DNA of 64,000 nucleotides from an uncultured Lachnospiraceae bacterium (GTDB lineage Bacteria > Bacillota > Clostridia > Lachnospirales > Lachnospiraceae). The stretch is from contig CAJUNB010000024.1 of NCBI GenBank assembly GCA_910587635.1, positions 62,001 through 126,000 of the forward strand, written 5' to 3'. The notes beneath the pieces are model-generated. The model saw nothing but the letters and a program-made list of their open reading frames with translations. It made no database searches and was not told the DNA's origin. This document shows positions 9,175 through 17,846 of this stretch, piece by piece (within the stretch, counting starts at the first letter, position 1; each line of letters opens with the position of its first letter). A program made the position numbers and the translations under genes.

Positions 9175-12100
9175 GTGAATGTATTAAAACAGCCCTTTGA
9201 AGAAATGGGAGAATTTTCCGGGATATTGGGATTGTTAAAAAAAAGAGGGAAGGCCGTAAGTATCAGCGGCTGTGTGGATTCACAGAAAATGCACATGGCC
9301 TATGGCCTCAGTGATGGCTTTCGAAATAAAATTATTGTTACTTATAGTGATATAAGGGCCCGGGAAATTTATGAGGACTATAAATTTTATGACAGAAATA
9401 TGGCAATCTACCCGGGAAAGGATTTGATTTTCTATCAGGCGGACATTCATGGAAATCGTCTCACAACGGAGCGGATGAAGGTACTGCGCCGAATTATGGA
9501 AGGTGTTCCGGTAACGATAGTTACGACATTTGACAGTTTGATGGCATATCAGATCTCACTGGAGAGGCTGAAAGGCGGTATTGCTTCTATAGAGAAAGGG
9601 AAAGGACTTTCCCTGCAGGAACTGTCCAGGACATTGGTGGCTACAGGATACGAAAAAGTATACCAGGTGGAGGGAGCCGGTCAGTTTGCCATCCGGGGAG
9701 GTATTGTTGATATTTTTGACCTGACGGAAGAAAATCCTTACCGGGTGGAGCTGTGGGGAGATGAGGTGGATTCTATCCGCAGTTTTGATGTACTCAGTCA
9801 GCGGTCAATTCAGGAGTTGGCCGGGGTAAATATTTATCCGGCGACGGAAGTGGTACTGTTTGAAGGAGAAATAGAAAAGGGAATTGCTGCAATTGAAAAA
9901 GAGAGCAGGCAGACGGAAATGGCACTGCGGGAACAATTTCGCACTGAGGAAGCCCATCGAATACGATCACAGATGGAGGAGCTCAGAGAGCAGATACTGG
10001 AATATCGCAGTTTTCTAAATCTGGAGAGCTATGCACGGTATTTTTATGATGATATGGTCTCCTTTTCTCAGTTATTTGACAGGGATAACAGCCTGTTCAT
10101 TCTGGATGAACCGCAGCGGCTGAAAGAGCATGGAGATGCAGTGTTTTTTGAATTTCGAGAGAGTATGATTCATCGGGCGGAGAAAGGATATGTATTGCCA
10201 GGACAGATGGAGCTGCTGTCTACGGTGGAGGAAGCTGCGGCCAAGCTGGGAAACTGCCATGTGTTAATGCTCTCGGCTATCAGCCAGAGAACGACAATGA
10301 TTGCTACGGAGAATAAGTTCACGGTGACAGCGAAGTCGGTGGCACCGTATAATAACAGTTTTGAGACACTTATCAAAGATCTTCGCAGATATAAGAAAAA
10401 CGGTTATCGCGTATTACTTTTGTCCGGTTCCAGGACACGGGCAAAACGTCTGGCAAAAGATCTGGCGGATGAGGAGCTGACAGCATTTTACAGTGAAGAC
10501 CCGCAGCGGAAACTGGCAGAGGGAGAGATTATGACGAGCTATGGCCATGTGCTGAAAGGCTTCGAATATCCTTTGCTCAATTTTGTTATACTTTCGGAAA
10601 GCGATATTTTTGGCAGAGAAAAGAAAAAAAGAAAAAAATATAAAAAATATGAGGGGCAGAAGATCCGCAATTTTGCAGAGTTGAATGTGGGTGATTATGT
10701 CGTACATGAGAGTCACGGGCTTGGTATCTATCAGGGGATCGAAAAAGTAGAAATTGAAAACGTCGTAAAAGACTATATGAAAATCGAATACCGGGACGGA
10801 GGAAATCTGTACATTCTGGCTACGGGGTTTGATGCAATCCAGAAATATGCTTCCGCAGACGCCAAAAGACCCAAGCTGAATAAGCTGGGTACTCAGGAAT
10901 GGGGACGGACAAAGAACAAAGTCAAAAATGCGGTAGATGAGGTGGCAAAAGACCTGGTGGAGTTGTATGCTGCCCGGCAGGAAAAGGCCGGATTTCAATT
11001 TGACAGGGATACTGTGTGGCAGAAAGAATTTGAAGAGATGTTTCCCTTTGAAGAAACAGAAGACCAGCTCATAGCTATTGAAGCGGCGAAGGCGGACATG
11101 GAGAGCAGTAAAATCATGGACCGACTGATCTGTGGGGATGTGGGGTACGGTAAGACAGAAATAGCGATCAGGGCTGCCTTTAAAGCAGTACAGAGTGGAA
11201 AACAGGTGGTATTTCTCGTACCGACTACTATTTTGGCACAGCAGCATTATAATACGTTAATACAGCGGGTAAAGGACTTTCCGATTCGGGTGGATTTGCT
11301 GTCCAGATTTCGAACAACAGGGGAACAGAAAAAGACGATAGAAGATCTGAAAAAGGGTCTTGTGGATGTGGTAGTGGGTACTCATCGGGTATTGTCTGCA
11401 GATGTAAGTTACAGGGATCTGGGACTTCTCATCGTAGATGAGGAACAGCGATTTGGGGTGGCACATAAAGAGAAAATCAAACAGATGAAAGAGAACGTAG
11501 ATGTCCTTACCTTGTCGGCAACTCCCATACCGAGAACACTCCATATGAGCCTGGCCGGGATACGGGATATGAGTGTGTTGGAGGAAGCACCGGAAGAGCG
11601 AATGCCGATACAGACATTTGTATGTGAATACAATGATGAGATGGTGCGGGAAGCGATCGTAAGAGAACTTTCCAGAGGGGGACAGGTATATTATGTGTAT
11701 AATCGGGTGAATACGATTGCCGATACGGCTGCCGCTATTGAGAAGCTGGTGCCGGAAGCCAATGTGGCGTTTGCCCACGGACAGATGAAGGAGCGGGAAC
11801 TGGAACGGATTATGTATGATTTTATCGGTGGAGAAATCGATGTGCTTGTTTCCACTACCATTATTGAAACCGGTCTGGATATTTCCAACGTGAACACGAT
11901 GATTATCCATGATTCAGATCATATGGGCCTTTCCCAGTTGTATCAGCTGCGGGGAAGGGTGGGACGTTCCAACAGGACGGCGTATGCATTTTTGATGTAT
12001 AAAAAGGATAAACTTTTGAAAGAAGTGGCAGAAAAGAGACTTCAGGCGATTCGGGAATTTACTGATCTTGGGAGTGGTTTTAAAGTGGCCATGCGGGATT

Positions 12101-12726
12101 TGGAGATCCGGGGTGCGGGAAATCTGTTGGGGAGAAGGCAGCATGGGCATATGGAAGCGGTGGGCTACGATTTGTACTGTAAGATGCTCAATGAAGCTGT
12201 GAAACATCTGAAAGGAGAAGGGGCGGAAGTAGATTTCCCTACCAATATAGACCTGGATGTGGATGCCTATATTCCGGCTTCTTATATTATGAATGAGGTA
12301 CAGAAGCTGGATATCTATAAACGGATTGCCAGTATTGAAAGTCAGGCGGAATATGAAGATATGAAGGAGGAGCTGACGGATCGATTTGGAGAAATACCTA
12401 AGTCAGCAGAAAATCTGTTGCGCATCGCGCTGTTGCGGAAACAGGCCCATGACTTGTATCTGTCAGATGTACAGGGGAAAAATGAAATACTGAAATTTTC
12501 TTTTGTTGTAAACGCGCCTATTAAAATAGAAAATTTACCGATACTTTTGCAGAAATTTGAAAAAAAGCTCACTTTTCACCCGAAAGGAACACCTTATCTG
12601 CAATATCGCTATAAAAAGTGCGGCGTTGTGGAAAAAGACGGGGAGATGCTGTTGGAGCTGACAGAAAGAGTTATGTGGGATATGAAGCAAATTTTATTGG
12701 AAGAAAATAGTAACGCAGGTGTATAG
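9175..12726 (+). CDS. mfd: Transcription-repair coupling factor
   Basis: Superfamily 2 translocase that removes RNA polymerase stalled at lesions and recruits UvrA. The N-terminal third is the UvrB-like region. Near residue 500 a CarD-like RNA polymerase-interaction domain begins (NVGDYVVHESHGLGIYQGIE). The helicase core has Walker A GDVGYGKTE, the DEEQ box (VDEEQRFG), LSATPIPRTLHMSL and QLRGRVGRS. The TRCF C-terminal domain follows. Length of 1183 aa is typical. The start is GTG with an upstream GAGGTG. Long antisense frames inside it (for example 10414-11247) are shadows of biased codon use. Confidence 0.97.
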   Translation: MNVLKQPFEEMGEFSGILGLLKKRGKAVSISGCVDSQKMHMAYGLSDGFRNKIIVTYSDIRAREIYEDYKFYDRNMAIYPGKDLIFYQADIHGNRLTTERMKVLRRIMEGVPVTIVTTFDSLMAYQISLERLKGGIASIEKGKGLSLQELSRTLVATGYEKVYQVEGAGQFAIRGGIVDIFDLTEENPYRVELWGDEVDSIRSFDVLSQRSIQELAGVNIYPATEVVLFEGEIEKGIAAIEKESRQTEMALREQFRTEEAHRIRSQMEELREQILEYRSFLNLESYARYFYDDMVSFSQLFDRDNSLFILDEPQRLKEHGDAVFFEFRESMIHRAEKGYVLPGQMELLSTVEEAAAKLGNCHVLMLSAISQRTTMIATENKFTVTAKSVAPYNNSFETLIKDLRRYKKNGYRVLLLSGSRTRAKRLAKDLADEELTAFYSEDPQRKLAEGEIMTSYGHVLKGFEYPLLNFVILSESDIFGREKKKRKKYKKYEGQKIRNFAELNVGDYVVHESHGLGIYQGIEKVEIENVVKDYMKIEYRDGGNLYILATGFDAIQKYASADAKRPKLNKLGTQEWGRTKNKVKNAVDEVAKDLVELYAARQEKAGFQFDRDTVWQKEFEEMFPFEETEDQLIAIEAAKADMESSKIMDRLICGDVGYGKTEIAIRAAFKAVQSGKQVVFLVPTTILAQQHYNTLIQRVKDFPIRVDLLSRFRTTGEQKKTIEDLKKGLVDVVVGTHRVLSADVSYRDLGLLIVDEEQRFGVAHKEKIKQMKENVDVLTLSATPIPRTLHMSLAGIRDMSVLEEAPEERMPIQTFVCEYNDEMVREAIVRELSRGGQVYYVYNRVNTIADTAAAIEKLVPEANVAFAHGQMKERELERIMYDFIGGEIDVLVSTTIIETGLDISNVNTMIIHDSDHMGLSQLYQLRGRVGRSNRTAYAFLMYKKDKLLKEVAEKRLQAIREFTDLGSGFKVAMRDLEIRGAGNLLGRRQHGHMEAVGYDLYCKMLNEAVKHLKGEGAEVDFPTNIDLDVDAYIPASYIMNEVQKLDIYKRIASIESQAEYEDMKEELTDRFGEIPKSAENLLRIALLRKQAHDLYLSDVQGKNEILKFSFVVNAPIKIENLPILLQKFEKKLTFHPKGTPYLQYRYKKCGVVEKDGEMLLELTERVMWDMKQILLEENSNAGV

Positions 12727-12880
12727 TAACAGAAGACTGGTTTGCGTATTTTAACCGTGAGTTTTCTTTCCTGCTGAGGACATATTCCTCTCATGAATTT
12801 AGGTATAAAAAACCTTCATTTACAAATAATAGTATCACGAGAAAATGAGAGAAAGACACTGACAATGGAGGAACATGAAA

Positions 12881-13426
12881 ATGAAAGCAACGGGAATTGT
12901 GCGCAGAATAGATGATCTGGGACGAATTGTAATACCGAAAGAGATCAGAAGAACGCTGCGGATCAGAGAAAGCGATCCGCTGGAAATTTTTACTGACAGA
13001 GAAGGGGAGATTATACTGAAAAAATATTCTCCTATCGGTGAGATGAATACATTTGCAAAACAGTATGCAGAAAGCCTTGCCCAGGTATCAGGACATGCTG
13101 CCATCATAGCCGACAGAGATCAGTTTATTGCAGCATCCGGTGGTTATAAAAATGCGATTGGGAAGTCGATCAGCAAGGAGCTGGAAGAGAAACTGGATAA
13201 ACGAGAGACATTTATCGCTTCCAGGGGAGAACGGAATTTTATTCAGATCTTTGAACAGGGAGACGGTGAATATATGCACGAGGCAGTGGGAGTCATTATC
13301 TGCGAAGGGGACGTGATCGGTGCAGTCATCCTTCTGGATGATGACAATAAGAGCAAAATGGGAGAAGTGGAAAAGAAGCTGATATTGTCTGCGGCAGCAT
13401 TTCTGGGAAGACAGATGCAGGGATAA
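12881..13426 (+). CDS. spoVT: Stage V sporulation protein T (AbrB-type regulator)
   Basis: Forespore transcription regulator active late in sporulation. The N-terminus MKATGIVRRIDDLGRIVIPK and the following EIRRTLRIRESDPLEIF are almost identical to B. subtilis SpoVT and form the swapped-hairpin DNA-binding domain. The C-terminal ~120 residues fit its GAF-like domain, ending in AAAFLGRQM. An upstream ATG at 12875 is only 3 nt after GGAGG, while the ATG at 12881 has a 9-nt spacing and matches the family start, so 12881 is preferred (181 aa). It follows mfd as in B. subtilis and ends before a bidirectional terminator. Confidence 0.95.
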   Translation: MKATGIVRRIDDLGRIVIPKEIRRTLRIRESDPLEIFTDREGEIILKKYSPIGEMNTFAKQYAESLAQVSGHAAIIADRDQFIAASGGYKNAIGKSISKELEEKLDKRETFIASRGERNFIQIFEQGDGEYMHEAVGVIICEGDVIGAVILLDDDNKSKMGEVEKKLILSAAAFLGRQMQG

Positions 13427-13471
13427 CAGTGAAAACAAATATGAGACGGTGGATGGAAAATAGGCCGATGA

Positions 13472-13529
13472 AAAAACTGCCCGGAATATCTGACAGATCG
13501 TAACTGTGAGAATTTCCGGGCAGTTTTTA
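13472..13529. terminator. Bidirectional terminator between spoVT and pncB
   Basis: CTGCCCGGAA (13477-13486) pairs perfectly with TTCCGGGCAG (13514-13523). An A-run precedes and a T-run follows, so it can serve both convergent genes. Confidence 0.85.
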
Positions 13530-13570
13530 TATAAAGTTCGGGAATGATGTGAAAGAAAAAAGTCCCTTTG

Positions 13571-15025
13571 TTACTGTTGTCCCATCTTATCCAGCAGCTG
13601 TATCTTCATATCATAGAGCTTTTTGGACAGATCTACATAGACCTTATGAGGATTCACAAGTCGTCTCGTTTCGTCCCAAAGAGTATTTAATTCTGCCTGG
13701 CAGTAATCCCGGATGTCCATTGTCCGGGGGGACTCATAGACGCATTTTCCTCCTTTGAATATGGGAATCATAATTTCCCGCAAGGTATATTTGCCGGGAG
13801 CAAGCAGCGTTTTTTTCCAGGGCTCATGGGAGTCGAAAAGGAGCAGTGGCTCATCTTCCGAATAGTGCTCGTCTACAAGACAGATCAGATCGGCTTTGAT
13901 TTTTCCGGACTCTTTTTCGTAGACGCGGAGAATGGTTTTATTGCCGGGATTTGTAATTTTTTCTGTATTTTCCGACAGTTTGATTTTCGGTATGAAGTTT
14001 CCTGATTCGTCCATAATGGCTGACAGCTTATATACGCCGCCGAAGGAAGGACAGTCTTTGGAAGTGATCAGGTTTGTACCTACCCCCCAGGAGGTAATGG
14101 TAGCTCCCTGGGCTTTTAAACTGTCGATCAGGAATTCGTCCAGGTCATTGGATGCGGAAATGACAGCATCCGGGAAACCGGCGTCATCCAGCATTTTGCG
14201 GGCTTTCTTGGAAAGATAGGCCAAATCGCCGCTATCCAGACGGACACCGTAATAGGTGAGAGGCACACCAGCCTGACGCATTTCCTGGAAGACACGGATA
14301 GCGTTGGGGATACCGGACTTCAGGGTATCATAGGTATCTACCAGCAAGATGCAGGCAGTAGGATACATGTCCGCGTAAGTTTTAAAGGCCGTATATTCAT
14401 CGGGAAAGCTCATGATCCAGCTGTGAGCATGAGTACCTTTGACAGGAATATCGAATAGCTGTCCTGCCAGTACATTGCTTGTACCGGAGCAGCCCCCAAT
14501 GACGGCAGCTCTGGCACCGTAGATGCCCGCATCCGGCCCCTGGGCACGCCGCAGGCCAAACTCCATGATGCCATCGCCCTTTGCCGCATAGCAGACCCGG
14601 GAAGCTTTTGTGGCGATGAGACACTGATGATTTAAAATCGTGAGAATTGCCGTTTCCACAAGCTGTGCTTCCATAATAGGAGCAATGACTTTGATCAGAG
14701 GCTCTCTCGGAAAGATAACCGTTCCTTCCGGGATGGCGTAAATATCGCCTGTGAACTGAAAGGTATCCAAATAATCCAGAAAATCACTGTCGAAAATACC
14801 GAGGCTGGACAGATAGTCAATGTCCTGTTTGGAGAAGTGGAGGTTTTTGATATAATCAATGACCTGTTTTAGACCTGCGGAGATAGCATAACCACTGTCT
14901 AAAGGATTGTTGCGATAAAATACATCGAAAATTACAGTTTCATTCCGGTCCTTGTGCTTGAAATAACCCTGCATCATTGTCAGTTCATAGAGATCTGTCA
15001 TGAGAGTCAGATTTTGTCGGTCCAT
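13571..15025 (-). CDS. pncB: Nicotinate phosphoribosyltransferase
   Basis: Salvages nicotinate to nicotinate mononucleotide with PRPP for NAD synthesis. The start MDRQNLTLMTDLYELTMMQGYF is typical of the family. EFGLRRAQGPDAG, GGCSGTSNVLAG, GTHAHSWIM and YYGVRLDSGDLAYLSKKAR mark the phosphate and PRPP sites. GVGTNLITSKDCPSFGGVYKL follows. Length of 484 aa matches the longer Firmicutes form. GGAGG lies 8 nt before the ATG. It stands alone between the spoVT terminator and a short repeat, so it is probably a single-gene transcript. Confidence 0.95.
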   Translation of the reverse strand: MDRQNLTLMTDLYELTMMQGYFKHKDRNETVIFDVFYRNNPLDSGYAISAGLKQVIDYIKNLHFSKQDIDYLSSLGIFDSDFLDYLDTFQFTGDIYAIPEGTVIFPREPLIKVIAPIMEAQLVETAILTILNHQCLIATKASRVCYAAKGDGIMEFGLRRAQGPDAGIYGARAAVIGGCSGTSNVLAGQLFDIPVKGTHAHSWIMSFPDEYTAFKTYADMYPTACILLVDTYDTLKSGIPNAIRVFQEMRQAGVPLTYYGVRLDSGDLAYLSKKARKMLDDAGFPDAVISASNDLDEFLIDSLKAQGATITSWGVGTNLITSKDCPSFGGVYKLSAIMDESGNFIPKIKLSENTEKITNPGNKTILRVYEKESGKIKADLICLVDEHYSEDEPLLLFDSHEPWKKTLLAPGKYTLREIMIPIFKGGKCVYESPRTMDIRDYCQAELNTLWDETRRLVNPHKVYVDLSKKLYDMKIQLLDKMGQQ

Positions 15026-15352
15026 GATACGCCTCCTCGTTTGAACGTAATTTTAGTATCGTACCCTTGTCCACTGAGTGTATGTGGTTTAGATATAAAA
15101 AATAATTTTTTAAGTGCACGAAGAATCACGCAAGGGCGATTCTTTTTCCTTATCATAGAAGAAAATGGGGAGGAAATCAATGCTATTTAAAAAGATATTT
15201 AAGATTTGAGAAAAAGAAGCAGCTTTTACTATGTGCAATTTGGAGAATTTGTGTGTCAGTAGTTTGAGATTTTACGCCTGCCTGTTAATTCACAGCAATC
15301 TTTGCAGACCAAACCAGGAACAAATATTGCTGTAAATTGATAAGGTGATCAG
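15026..15352. other. Intergenic region upstream of pncB
   Basis: 327 bp between two minus-strand genes. It holds the short repeat at 15062-15083, a weak hairpin at about 15122-15147 (GAATC...GATTC followed by T5 on the plus strand), and arms ACAGCAAT/ATTGCTGT at about 15292-15334. The last may end the LacI transcript. No credible ORF was seen. Confidence 0.45.
15062..15083 (+). repeat. Short CCCTTGTCCACTG repeat, copy 1
   Basis: TACCCT, nine bases TGTCCACTG, then AGTGTA. It matches the element at 54241-54262 except for one base in the right arm, and similarity extends several bases upstream (TATCRTACCC). Confidence 0.65.
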
Positions 15353-16369
15353 TTAAGTTTTGAGAGCCGTACTTGCCCGGACTTTTAACAACGGTTGCAG
15401 CGTCACACATTCCGTCGGGTTTTGGGAGCCCTTTATGGAATGCAGCATACCGGCTACCGCGTGTTGCGCAATCAGAGAAAGGGGCTGAGAGACGGTAGTA
15501 AGAGGCGGTTGTATAATATCCGACATGGAAATATCGTCCACACCGATGACAGAGAGATCTTCGGGGATACATAAATTATAATTGCGGCATTCTTTATAAA
15601 TGCCATAGGCTATCATATCGTTAAAGGCAAAGATGGCAGTGACATTCTGCCCCAAAAGGCAGGGCAGGGCCCTGGAACCGCATTCAATAGACAGAGAATC
15701 ACAATAGAGAAGGTTTTCTTCCACGGGAATGTGATATTCTGACAGCGCTTTTTGATAACCTTTATACCGGTCGGCGTTAATTTTCAGACTGATGGAACCG
15801 GCTGCACATCCGATTCTTCGGTGGCCCAGTTCCAGCAGATGCTTACAGGCGATGTATCCTACGAGTTGTTGGTCCACTTCTACAGAAAAATGGTTGGAGT
15901 TTTTGACAATACGATCTGCATAGACTACGGGAATATCAATACTTTCCAGAAGCTGTTGACACATACGGGTTTCTTCTTTATCTTCAAAGTCCATCTGCAT
16001 GAGGATGATACCATCTACGCATCTGTCACAGAAAATATGGATATAATCACGGGTAATTTTCGGATCTCCATTTGTGTTTCCGATTACTACATTGATCCCT
16101 TCCTGTCGGAGTTTCGTCTCTATATGGTTGGACAGTGTGGCGAAGAAGGGATTGGAGGAGTCAGGGAGAATGAGCCCTACGGTATTGGTGGTATGGGTGA
16201 CAAGACTGACTGCCAGCTGATTGGGACGATAATTCAGTTCTTTTACAGTCCTAAGAACCTTTTCTTTTGTCTCCTGGGAAATGGGAAATGGCTTATTATT
16301 TAATATAAAGGAAACGGTGGCCGGTGATACACCTGCCGCTTTAGCCACATCTTTTATTGTAGTACGCAT
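15353..16369 (-). CDS. LacI-family transcription regulator (upstream of the BMP importer operon)
   Basis: Predicted repressor. The N-terminal helix-turn-helix MRTTIKDVAKAAGVSPATVS and hinge segment (NYRPNQLAVSL) are classic LacI type. The rest is a periplasmic-binding-like ligand domain (TNTVGLILPDSSNPFF, GIILMQMDF, AIFAFNDMIAYGI, LSVIGVDDI). Overall it is closest in style to the RbsR/CcpA group. The start is ATG 16369 with GAGAGGAG upstream; the open frame continues 21 codons further without a ribosome site. It faces away from the nucleoside-type importer, whose promoter holds a perfect palindrome at 16570. A half-site ATTAAAACG at about 16386-16394 near its own start suggests autoregulation. 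The ligand is unknown; ribose or a nucleoside breakdown product is a guess. Confidence 0.9.
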   Translation of the reverse strand: MRTTIKDVAKAAGVSPATVSFILNNKPFPISQETKEKVLRTVKELNYRPNQLAVSLVTHTTNTVGLILPDSSNPFFATLSNHIETKLRQEGINVVIGNTNGDPKITRDYIHIFCDRCVDGIILMQMDFEDKEETRMCQQLLESIDIPVVYADRIVKNSNHFSVEVDQQLVGYIACKHLLELGHRRIGCAAGSISLKINADRYKGYQKALSEYHIPVEENLLYCDSLSIECGSRALPCLLGQNVTAIFAFNDMIAYGIYKECRNYNLCIPEDLSVIGVDDISMSDIIQPPLTTVSQPLSLIAQHAVAGMLHSIKGSQNPTECVTLQPLLKVRASTALKT

Positions 16370-16481
16370 AAAAACTCCTCTCTTAATTAAAACGATATAA
16401 TAAATTGTATAATAAGTTGAGCATAACGTCAATTGATAGGAAATAAATTATGTAAAAATTCACCAGTTATTAAAAATTTAA

Positions 16482-16510
16482 TTGACAGTAATAGTGCAAT
16501 GTGATAGTAT
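16482..16510 (+). promoter_or_regulatory. Promoter of the BMP importer operon
   Basis: TTGACA (16482-16487), a 17-nt spacer and TAGTAT (16505-16510). It lies 60 bp upstream of the palindromic operator, which would sit in the transcribed leader. Confidence 0.65.
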
Positions 16511-16569
16511 TGTCACAAGAAATGACTGTAAATATGTGAAGAATATAAGTCATTTTTAATTTTTTACCA

Positions 16570-16591
16570 TTCATTAAAACGTTTTAATGAA
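16570..16591. promoter_or_regulatory. LacI-family operator, perfect 22-bp palindrome
   Basis: TTCATTAAAAC is followed directly by its exact inverse, giving the central CG dyad seen in LacI/PurR-type operators. It lies between the importer promoter and the lipoprotein start, next to the divergent LacI gene. Confidence 0.7.
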
Positions 16592-16690
16592 CGAAGGGAC
16601 GCGTACATGCAATAAAGCCTAAGTGTTGGTAAAAAAAGATACGGAGGGACAGGCAAAGGGCCGTCAGAAAGAAAGGAGAGATTGGGAACT

Positions 16691-17773
16691 ATGAAGAAGA
16701 AACTTTACATGTTGGTTAGCGTTATGATACTGGGAATAATGCTTTTCACAACAGGGTGTGGCAGTGAGGCAGAGGAAGAAGCTGCCGGAGGAGACAAGAC
16801 GAAGATCGTGCTTTTGCTGAACGGATATCTGGGAGATCTGGCATGGTATGACTGCTCTGCGGCAGGAATCAATGCGATTCAGGAGAAATATCCTGATGAA
16901 GTGGAGACAAAGATCATTGAAATGACGACAGACCAGTCCAAATATGACGCTATCATTGCGGATACACTGAGTGAAGACTGGGATATCATCATAGCAGGTT
17001 CCTGGACGATGATGGAGTACATACAGCAGGCAGCAGAAGACTATCCTGAAAAAGAATTCTGGTTTTTTGATGAGCCGATAGAGGGAATCGACAATGTATA
17101 CAGTATTTCCTATAATGCAAACGAAGGAGCTTTCCTGGCAGGTATGGCGGCTGCAAGTGTATCTGAAAATGGCGTGATCGGATTTATCGGCGGCGAGGAT
17201 TCCACAGTAGTAAATGATACACTGGTAGGCTATCTGGAAGGAGCAGCTTATGTGAATCCTGATATTAAGGCAATCGTTTCTTATACAGGTAACTGGGACG
17301 ATTCTGCAAAGGGAAAGGAGCTGGCGCTGGTTCAGTACAATGCGGGTGCTGATGTGGTAGGGCATCTTGCTTCCAATGCGGGCGTAGGTGTATTTGAGGC
17401 GGCAAAGGAGACAGGCAAGCTTGCCATCGGTTCTGATACAGATCAGTCACTTGTTTTCGAAGAGAGTGATCCGGAAAAAGCCCAGACCATTTTAACCAGT
17501 TCTTTGAAACGGGTAGATGTTTCTCTCGTTCATGCTTATGAGCTCTATAAAGAAGGTAATATACCTTATGGTACATGCGAGCGTCTTGGATTGGACAAAG
17601 AGTGTGTTGGTATTGTGGACAATGATATTTACCGCAGTTATATAAGTGAAGATGCGGCAAAGGCAATCGAGCAGGCGAAACAGGATATTATTGACGGAAA
17701 GATCACTGTATCTTCCGCTTATGGAATGAGTACAGATGAACTCAATGCGTTCAAGGGACAGTTTGTCGAATAA
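16691..17773 (+). CDS. BMP-family substrate-binding lipoprotein (nucleoside-type ABC importer)
   Basis: Membrane-anchored receptor of an ABC importer, of the basic membrane protein/PnrA group that binds purine nucleosides. The first ~25 residues form a signal peptide ending in a lipobox-like FTTGC, and an acidic linker follows. The domain has KIVLLLNGYLGDLAWYDCSAAG, IIAGSWTMMEYIQQAA, SISYNANEGAFLAGMAA and GFIGGEDSTVVNDTLVG, all BMP features. The start is ATG 16691; a TTG three codons upstream is only 3 nt from GGAG and is less likely. Three transporter genes follow in the same direction. PnrA-type proteins bind guanosine and inosine, but the downstream GH3 and RbsD genes suggest the ligand here may be a glycoside. 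Confidence 0.9.
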   Translation: MKKKLYMLVSVMILGIMLFTTGCGSEAEEEAAGGDKTKIVLLLNGYLGDLAWYDCSAAGINAIQEKYPDEVETKIIEMTTDQSKYDAIIADTLSEDWDIIIAGSWTMMEYIQQAAEDYPEKEFWFFDEPIEGIDNVYSISYNANEGAFLAGMAAASVSENGVIGFIGGEDSTVVNDTLVGYLEGAAYVNPDIKAIVSYTGNWDDSAKGKELALVQYNAGADVVGHLASNAGVGVFEAAKETGKLAIGSDTDQSLVFEESDPEKAQTILTSSLKRVDVSLVHAYELYKEGNIPYGTCERLGLDKECVGIVDNDIYRSYISEDAAKAIEQAKQDIIDGKITVSSAYGMSTDELNAFKGQFVE

Positions 17774-17846
17774 TCGTATAAAAAAGCTGTGGATTGTAAT
17801 GGCCAGGAGCTTTTGTTCCTGGCCATAGGAAAGGCATGGATAATAT

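Noticed and set aside
10414..11247. 277-codon open frame antisense to mfd
   Set aside because: Shadow of mfd codon bias; no motif.
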